Shown here piece after piece: positions 57,101 to 64,000 of a stretch of DNA of 64,000 nt. This stretch comes from Liolophura sinensis (Eukaryota; Mollusca; Polyplacophora; Chitonida; Chitonidae): positions 14,559,335 through 14,623,334 of the forward strand of contig NC_088297.1 in the NCBI RefSeq assembly GCF_032854445.1, read 5' to 3'. The notes under the pieces were generated by a model. The model ran no database searches, was not told where the DNA came from, and was given only the letters and a program-made list of their open reading frames with translations. Within the stretch, counting starts at the first letter, position 1; each line of letters opens with the position of its first letter. The position numbers were made by a program, and so were the translations under genes.

Positions 57101-58184
57101 CGCAGAGCAGATTTTTGGTGCTGTTCTTTTTGTTGTTGTTGTTTTTTTTTTGTTTGTTTGTTTTTTTCCCGACGAGCCTTTTTGAAAGACAAATTTAACG
57201 GCGTTTCTCGAAGACCACGACAGAAACACCTATACTGTAATATAGACCAAAAACACGTGGAAAGGTTAGTCATCGACATTATATGCTGCGTCAGTATGCT
57301 GACCACCGTCGTATAAGTGAAATATTCTTGAATACAGTGTGAAACGCAAGTCAAATAAATAATGTTGGCGATCAAAAATTTGAACTGAATTCAATGCTTC
57401 ACTTTGCGGAAAGCTTGTAAACTGCTGTGTTGTTTTCCTTCACTGAGAATTCATCAGGATCCTTTGTCGGTCAACAAACCTATTCAGGCTTTCCCGCGAT
57501 ATTTTACCGCTAAGGTGCAAATCCTGTAGCTCTCGTGAGATAGGTTTTTTTAACATGATAGCCGCCATGTAAGTCGAACATTTTTGATTAAGCACATTTA
57601 AATTAAATACTTCTGAGTTTTGTCACTTTGCAGATTTTTTAAGGACACGTTTGAAGAGGTGGGCATTCATTATGAGGACTGTCCCATTGTCAAATCGCAA
57701 TGTCCACGCACCCTCGTGCTGATCAACGCCAGCACGGGATCAAGGACGCTCATGTACTATGGCGGCGGTTACCCGGAACTGGCTGAAAAGGACTTCCGGT
57801 CCAGGATCACGCTGACACCAGGCAAATATCGGTGGATACATTTTGAGGTTGTGCTCGAATTTCTTGTCAGCTGTACATAAAATGACACTACTTTAACGTT
57901 ATGATATTATGTTATATTAGTCGCAGATATAAACAAATGAGACTTTTCAAAATAGACTGGTAAATTAATAGGTGATTTGCACTCGCAGCCATGTTGAATT
58001 TCTTAGAAAAGAATGAACGATTATGTCTTAACACATCTTCACCTTTAATTAACAAAAGAGTTTATGGTCATATAATGAACAGCACACTGCAGGAATGTCC
58101 AAGAAATTCTTTCGTAACAAAGATACATCATGGCAGCGAGTGCAAGTCAACTATAGTGTTTTTAAAAGTTTTTTTTAATATTAA

Positions 58185-58216
<32 letters not shown>

Positions 58217-61200
58217 TACCACGAAAGTCTAACTCCACAGAAAATGTCCAGACTTAGACCCTACAGAATTTACAAACATTTGCTTCGTCTTAAATTCTGA
58301 AAATTCCTCTTACTAAATAAGACAAAATTTTAATTGCGATTTTAAAACTTATTATTTTTGTTTCGCATATTAAAATTTTGACCAATGTTATCTTAGACAA
58401 AAAGTGTCGAACTTTCAACTTCTGTAGTGCCAAAAACAAAGCATTGTGATGCGGTTTTAAATCTTGAATCAAGTCAGTTATGACTATGGGGTCATCATCT
58501 GTTCCTCAATAGCCCTTGTGCATTGATGTTTTCGCCGACGGTATACTCTGCCCCCCCCCCCCCCCCCCCCGGGTGATGTACTGCCACCAGTATCAAATTT
58601 GTACGGAAATCTTGAGCCACACATTAATGATATAATATTTCTTCATCCAGGGCCGACCTAACGTGGACGACATCCAGGCCATGATCAGACACATTCAGGA
58701 ATTCAACATGGCGGCGCGGGAAGACGATAAAATCAAAATATCCCTCGAGCTGGAAAAAATCCGAAGAATTGAATCAGGTATATACAAGCCCTATTTTATC
58801 GTACACCAATCGACAAATCATATCGCCTGAACGGGATTTACGAAATAAACATGTGCTTATTTTCATTCCGTATGTCGAATTCGACGAGTCGATTCCACAG
58901 TGTGAACGCGGCTTGAGGGCATACTTCGCTTTTCTTCACTCTCAGGCGTGGCAGACCGTTGCATACACTTTAATAACTGCTAACGTTCAACATGTTCAAG
59001 GTGTTTTTATTTTTCAGATACATGCGTTTGTTTCATAAATACATGGATTTGTCTTATAAAGACGTCTAATTATGTACAATTGTGCAGTAAAGGCAAAGAC
59101 CACTCTAAAATGAAGTATGTATCAGATGAAAGACTATTATAAACTGTCCAGGTAAATAGTTGGGTTTATGTTTTTACAACTTGTTTAATCTAGTAAAACG
59201 GATTTGAATACTTTATTCTACAGTGGCCTTTTTCTGGCCACAGTAGGACCAGTGACGTCACAAGGTTTTGGCTACTTAGCACACATTAGACTGCTACATT
59301 TCAACATTCAAGATGCATAAGCATATAGATCTGTAAATACATTCTGTGAGAAAAATTCTAAAAAAAAATCCAACAATTTTCTTGGACAGTTTTTATTTGT
59401 TTATTTATTTGATTGGTGTTTTAAGGCGTACTCAAGAATATTTCACTTATACGATGGCGGCCAGCATTTATGGTGGGAGGAAACCGGACAAAGTCCGGGG
59501 GAAACTCACGACCATCTGGACAGTTTTTAATGGTCTTTCATCTGATATATACTTCATTTTAGAGCAGCCTTAGCCTTTAAGAACTTTATTATCAAAGAGG
59601 TGTTTATTACGCGTTTTATGGATGAACATCTTTTTTTTTTCAGTGTATATGCTATAAGAGAGAATGTTATAGTACATTATAGTACAGCATTAAGCGCTGA
59701 GTAATCTGTTTTTCAGATCTCCAATATATGTTTAGCTTCCAGGTAAAGAATAGTTTATCGAAATGGGTTTTCAGAGATTTTTAAGATTGTATCCATATGT
59801 ACGCGACACAATGAACAGCCTGCTGATCAGATATCAGATAGTATGCGTTTTCTTGCTGCTATATCACAGTTTGCACTCTCCGTTTTCCCATGGTTTAAAG
59901 CTTAATGCACGCATGGGATATAATCAGATCGTGCAGGTGTCGCAGTTAGTTGAATGGCTTTAAAATTACGAATATAGACGAGATTCCCACAAAAGCTCGC
60001 TAGAGTCACGTAGCAATTAGACATGAGCTGATTTCGGAATATGAAACATTTTCTGCTTTCAAATTATATTATAATTTTCTGCTATACAAATTACGCGGTA
60101 TGTTTAATGTTGGAATATGTTATAGTCTGCTTCTCTCAGAGAGTCGCCTAAATTCAGCTGTCTGTAAAATCAGTCATACTCGCTACCAAAATTGCCTTTA
60201 GTTAGTGACACGTAACAACACAGGCTCTACACATGGATGTGTTGGAAGTACATATTATTACAAAGGAAATCAAATTAGAACACTTTTTTCTAATCCATAA
60301 TGTTAAACTCCATAAGCTTAATTTCGACATCAAGAACCTATTGCCTCGGGTGACGTCATAATTATTAAAAAACCAGTGGCATGCTGGAGAATGGGCGTGG
60401 AGAGTAATTTGCTTTACAAAAGGTTCACCAACATGCGGTAAGAGTAAACTCCATGCAGTAACTCATTCTACACTACGCACTCAGCGAATAGTTTACATTG
60501 CTTTTTATAGCAAAATTTCCTAACATTCAGCTTTAAAACCGTACTGCCGTGAGATAATATACTACAACAGATAAAATTATATTTATTTATTAAGGTTATA
60601 TTATACTAAAACGCGTAAACAATTTCAAATATGGCAGAGGCAGAAACCGGTTTTAGTGTAAGATCGATAGCAGTTTAGGAACCTGGTGTCGCCTCCGTCA
60701 AACATGTTGGACTCCACCCAATATCCAGCATGCCACTGTTTTATTAAATAATTATGACGTCACTCGAGGCACTCGAAACGGGGCTTATAGACTAAAACAT
60801 TATGCATTAGAAAATGTGTTTTAACTTCATTTTCCACTCTCCATTTATGTATTTATTTATTTATCTGATTGGTGTTTTATGCCGTACTCAAGAATATTTC
60901 ACTTATACGACATTATAGTGGGAAGAAACCAGTCAGAGCCCGGAGGAAACCCACGACCATCCGCAGGTTGCTGGGAGCTCGACTCTTTAAAAGAATAAGC
61001 ATACAAATGTATAAGCATACAAATAAATAATAAGCAAGAGGTACAACTGCCGTCCATGCAGATTTGATTTGGGTTCCGCTCTGTTCTCAAGAATATTCTC
61101 AAATACTCGGTAAAAACCTCCAACCTTAGATAGGTTCCTGACTTACAGACATAGCCAGAAGGAGTCCAGCTGAATTCGAGGCTTCAACGTCACTGGTTGA

Positions 61201-63182
61201 GTGGCCAATCCGCGAGCGAGACATTTTATTTGAATTATCCAGTAATAGGGCTCTAGTACATGCATGGATAGTGAGATAGTTACGACGCATGTATGCGGTC
61301 ACAAGCCCTTGAAGCATGTATCCTAGCCGTAATATATACGTCGTTGTCGTTGAAAGAAACAAGGCCAGTAACGGTTCGGAGACGATTCCCCAAAACCGTT
61401 TTTTGACTTGAGTCAAAATTTGATATACAATGTCAAAGCTTACTTTGGGATTTTAGAAATTAAAATTTTGTACCCTTCATCAATGCTATCTTAAGAAAAC
61501 TGTGTCTAAATTTCAATTTCCAGTAACAAAAATTAAGCATCTTTCAGAGTTTTTAAATTTTAACTTAAATCAGAATGGGCTTTGTTGAATCGGACCCTTT
61601 ACTGCTTCAATAGAGAAGACATCACATATATGAGGGCAGGCGACTGTGGTGCAATGCATGATGTAAATAGTCCATGCAGTGTTTTCAGCCAAGGACTTGG
61701 CTTTTACCTTTTGTTTCCTTTTCAGCCCACTTGATGAAAGAGGTTGATCTTGTTTTCGTAAGTAAGGACTATGCCATTGCCAAAGGTTTCCACGATATGG
61801 AGTCTGCAGTCGTGGGATTTGAGAAATTTCTTCGGCCAGGGTAATATCTACATGTGTTTATTGGATATGCAAATTGTTAATCTGCATGTCGCGTAATCTT
61901 TTATTTACTCTAATTCCTCAACTTTTCGCCTATGAAAGAGCAACTTTCTGTGCAATTTAGGCACATTTATAGTTTGATTTTGGAGACAAAAGTATACATT
62001 TGTGGATTGGTCCCTTTCAGAGCTTTACAAAAAGTATAATTTAAGCAGCCTACACGAAATAATATGCTTGAATAAACATCTTGCAAACATGTGAAAAGGT
62101 CAAAAAATTACAGTAGTTATAGTATTGCCTAGCATCTATGGCGATTTGCATGGCGTCAAGGTTTTCTGTGGGGGAAATGCAGATAACTGTAGTGGAAATA
62201 GGATTCCAGTGCGATAGAGGGTTCCAATGCTACGAGGATGTTACCAAAGTTACAAGTGCTGTTAAGATTTCTACTTCAAAGTTTTTGGTTTTTATCCTGC
62301 TTGATGCTATGAAACATTCTCAGTATTCGGCACTGTACAATAGTTAACTCCCAAACGTTCTGTCGTTTCTCCTCCAGGTTTACCTTAGGCTCTGCTCGGT
62401 ATCGTCCGGGTTCTGTGCAATATAAGTTTTGTGCGGTTTCCTCAGGTTTTGCCGGGTTTTGTTCAGCTTTGTCCGCTCTTCTTTGGGTTCCGGTTGGTTT
62501 CCTTCAGGGTCCGTCCCGCTTCTTCCGGATTATCCCTGCTTTATTATGCATTCTGTCCGGGTTTTTATTCCCCGCACTGTGCCCAGTTTGCTACGTCAAC
62601 AAACCTCGCGGTCGTCTTATACATAAAATATTCAGGGCTAAAAATCGTGAAAGTACCAGTCAAACAAATAAATAACTATCACGCGCACGATATGTTTGTT
62701 GTTCAAATAGACATCGATCAGAGACCGTTAGTTAAAAGTTACAAATTCAATTTGTAACGTGGCATTTCAATCTAGAACAGGTAAACTAAGTCTAGTTTGA
62801 AGTTAGTAACTTCTAACTAAAGTTCTCTATTGTTGTTCGAAGAGACAATAGTACAGACTTATATTGTTTGTCAGTCCGCATAAAACATTGTTTGAACTGT
62901 GTTTCTTGTTTGTCTTATGGCAGAGGTACTGTTATCTGCGCATGGGGTGAAAAGGGCGCGGCAGCAAAAGCCTGGGACCAGTCTGTGACGACCTCCAAAG
63001 CATTCCCGCCAGAGAGACTCGTCAATACTACCGCTGCTGGCGACACCTTCAACGCAGCCACAATCCTTGCGCTCACCAAAGGCTTGCCACTGCACGACGC
63101 CATTACCTACGCCTGTAAAGTGGCAGGGGCTAAATGCGGCATGCGCGGATTTGAGAGGCTTAAGGAATTAGCCTTTTCTTAA
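54183..63182 (+). CDS. KHK: Ketohexokinase (fructokinase), 6 coding exons, 309 aa
   Basis: PfkB/ribokinase-family sugar kinase phosphorylating fructose to fructose-1-phosphate with ATP, in the cytosol. Exons: 54183-54280, 55814-55930, 57634-57847, 58651-58777, 61726-61840, 62924-63182; phases close; human KHK is 298 aa. Visible: D17 in MNCLDIS and D29 in YPEEDSD (fructose-contacting aspartates in human), RGGNASN (41-47) with both asparagines, ASTGSRTLMYY, the hinge YRWIHFE, DLVFVSKDYA, and NTTAAGDTFNA (258-268) with catalytic D264. The PfkB signature is usually GAGD; here it is AAGD. Only one exon encodes the region that vertebrates carry as alternative exons 3a/3c. The ATG context is good (A at -3, G at +4). 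'atgcag' 15 nt upstream of the ATG could be an acceptor, implying a separate untranslated first exon. Exon 3 has a weak donor (GTTGTG). Confidence 0.95.
54451..54943. mobile_element. Foldback element H, copy 2, in KHK intron 1
   Basis: Starts 'ttaaaggagaagaaaacata' and ends 'catgttttctccacattta'. The arms carry GGGTGTTTGGGACCA and the complement 'tggtcccaaatacccacca'. The core lacks a segment present at 49234. Close similarity of the two copies suggests recent mobility. Confidence 0.82.
55126..55250 (-). mobile_element. SINE-A, head-side fragment
   Basis: 'gaagaaaccgagcaaagccc', 'gaggaagccagcatgagctg' and 'gacttgaactcactgcaacc'. The tail end is lost. KHK intron 1. A fainter relic may lie at 55425-55505. 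Confidence 0.75.
55983..56680 (+). repeat. 35-bp minisatellite in KHK intron 2, about 20 units
   Basis: Unit 'gacgccatatacaccggcac' plus 'tggtatcttttcatc/a'. The first units are the most diverged, and the array starts 53 bp after exon 2. An open frame reading FSSTPYTGTG-like repeats across it is a by-product. Confidence 0.93.
57294..57363 (+). mobile_element. SINE-A, 3' end only
   Basis: 'tgctgaccaccgtcgtataa', 'gtgaaatattcttgaataca' and 'gcaagtcaaataaataat'. KHK intron 2. Confidence 0.75.
58183..58217. repeat. (AT)n microsatellite
   Basis: Interrupted AT run in KHK intron 3. Confidence 0.95.
58551..58570 (+). repeat. 20-nt poly-C run
   Basis: Homopolymer in KHK intron 3, 80 bp before exon 4. 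Length may be a sequencing artefact. Confidence 0.95.
59088..59580. mobile_element. Foldback element of the H-like group, hosting a SINE
   Basis: Left arm 'taaaggcaaagaccactcta' then 'aaaatgaagtatgtatcaga'. The complement of the right arm is 'taaaggctaaggctgctcta' then 'aaaatgaagtatatatcaga'. Arms are at least 55 bp. A partial relative is at 26975-27050. It contains the SINE at 59396. KHK intron 4. Confidence 0.78.
59396..59516 (-). mobile_element. SINE-A inserted in a foldback element, perfect TSD
   Basis: Strongly 5'-truncated copy: tail, 'gaatatttcacttatacgat' and 'gaggaaaccggacaaagtcc', ending 'acgaccatc'. Perfect 13-bp duplication TGGACAGTTTTTA at 59383-59395 and 59517-59529. Confidence 0.93.
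60343..60770. mobile_element. Foldback element with CRE palindromes in its arms
   Basis: Left arm GCCTCGGGTGACGTCATAAT and 'accagtggcatgctgga'. The right arm complement is GCCTCGAGTGACGTCATAAT and 'aacagtggcatgctgga'. About 60-bp arms, 428 bp in total, no coding capacity. KHK intron 4. Confidence 0.82.
60844..60980 (-). mobile_element. SINE-A, 5'-truncated
   Basis: Tail 'tttatttatttatctgattg', 'ccgtactcaagaatatttca' and 'acccacgaccatccgcaggt'. A small internal deletion removes the 'cggcggccag' block. Confidence 0.87.
61909..62113 (+). mobile_element. MITE-D copy 8
   Basis: 'tctaattcctcaacttttcg' at the left, 'gaaaaggtcaaaaaattaca' at the right, internal 'gattttggagacaaaagta'. It begins about 70 bp after KHK exon 5. 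Confidence 0.75.
62375..62676 (+). mobile_element. SINE-A-like element with an amplified internal module
   Basis: The SINE-A 3' end is recognisable ('gtcgtcttatacataaaata', 'accagtcaaacaaataaata'). Upstream, the block that normally reads once as 'gggctctgcccggtttcctc' is repeated about seven to nine times in degenerate form (for example 'gttctgtgcaatataag', 'gttttgccgggttttgt', 'gttccggttggtttcctt'). Confidence 0.55.
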
Positions 63183-63350
63183 CTCTGCTCAAGAAACAAG
63201 GCTGATTCCATGCTCATCATTATACTTCGGGCGATCAGCATGCATAGGTGCATGGGATGACATATAGGGTCTATATTTTCGGGCTTTGGATACTTGGGGA
63301 TGGGGTCCGTGAGGCCAGCGGAGTTAATAAATATCCTTGCCCATGTTCCT
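63183..63350 (+). other. KHK 3' UTR (predicted)
   Basis: Follows the TAA at 63180-63182 and contains AATAAA at 63326-63331, 144 bp past the stop codon, a plausible polyadenylation signal. The cleavage site is not defined. 63350-63571 shows nothing I recognise. Confidence 0.5.
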
Positions 63351-63571
63351 AACCATTCACAATGTCAACGGTTCCGTTTAACTCTAGTCAGGTGATCCCT
63401 ATATACAGTACTGCAACTCTTCTATATAGTGCAACAAAAGTAAGTTGGTTGATATCTCCTCTGATTTGTATTAAATCGTAATGAAATTTTGCACACACTA
63501 TCCCAGTAATCCAGCGGACGTGGTATATCAAGGATTAACGTGCAGGTGCAGTTGTGCGCTAATGGGCATTC

Positions 63572-64000
63572 GTAAACTGAAAATCAGTCGATGTTGAAAA
63601 TTTCATAAAAGGAGTCAACCACATTTTTCAACGGAAATTCTTTATTTTTATCACAGAATTCGATCATTTTTACTCGATGACCAGTAATTATCAATATCGT
63701 GTGTAGCCGCCACGAGATTGTATCACATTTCAACAATGCGCTCGCATTGTGTTGATGAGGCGTGCAATCCGACGTTGCTGGGTGGCTAACTACTCTTCCT
63801 GAAGGTGGCGTCTCAGACCTGATGCAGGTCATGTTTAACCGCATGAATTTCTCGTGGTGTGTGTCATGTCCTTAATGCCCAACCGCACGAATATTTCAGG
63901 ACTGGCGACACGAATTCTCTGATGAAATGAAAATTCGGCGGTGAAAAATCTGGTTGACTCCTTTTGTGAAATTTTCAAAATCGACTGATTTTCAGTTTGC
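63572..64000. mobile_element. Inverted-repeat element at the window edge
   Basis: Left end GTAAACTGAAAATCAGTCGA. The last bases of the window, complemented, read GCAAACTGAAAATCAGTCGA, and both continue 'gaaaatttca.aaaaggagtc' for about 65 bp. The interior is GC-richer with no recognisable transposase. It may extend past 64000. Confidence 0.7.

Noticed and set aside
63919..63925. Hammerhead-ribozyme core CTGATGA
   Set aside because: No pairing stem II or III and no matching GAAA/cleavage-site arrangement around it. Chance match in an inverted-repeat arm.

Overview
This is eukaryotic nuclear DNA: spliced genes, GT-AG introns, long intergenic spaces, and many SINEs, MITE-like elements and minisatellites. 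The three proteins have animal orthologues. Short tRNA-derived repeats with an AAATAAATAAAT tail or a (CACT)n tail, together with AT-rich introns, suggest a marine lophotrochozoan. A mollusc is most likely, but this rests on recognising the repeat style and no database was searched.

Three complete protein-coding genes were reconstructed exon by exon, and reading phase closes at every junction. (1) Kynureninase (KYNU), minus strand, 18342 to 5051, 12 coding exons, 475 residues. (2) FAF2/UBXD8, plus strand, 21403 to 42157, 14 coding exons, 447 residues. (3) Ketohexokinase (KHK), plus strand, 54183 to 63182, 6 coding exons, 309 residues. KYNU and FAF2 are divergent and share a 3.06 kb upstream interval. 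KHK follows FAF2 in the same direction after about 12 kb of 3' UTR and repeat-rich intergenic DNA. The genes belong to unrelated processes (tryptophan catabolism, ER-associated degradation and lipid droplets, fructose metabolism), and nothing suggests co-regulation beyond the divergent pair.

Layout: 1-5050 is repeats downstream of KYNU, including a 27-bp minisatellite. 5051-18342 is KYNU, 18343-21402 the divergent upstream interval, and 21403-42157 FAF2 with three large intronic arrays (34, 46 and 25 bp units). 42158-54182 is FAF2 3' sequence and intergenic DNA with foldback elements and a satellite built from a SINE tail. 54183-63182 is KHK with a 35-bp array. 63183-64000 is the KHK 3' end and an inverted-repeat element running to the window edge.

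The repeat load is the striking feature. One SINE family (here SINE-A) has about 20 copies, two others (SINE-B and SINE-C) share a 3' tail, one MITE family (MITE-D) has eight copies, and at least five other foldback families occur. Several insertions are nested and have readable target-site duplications. I found no clear new multi-gene system. The most unusual structures are a 30-bp array that repeats a KYNU 3' splice site in frame, a satellite derived from the SINE tail, and a 46-bp array with higher-order organisation and a hairpin in every unit. Family letters are mine.
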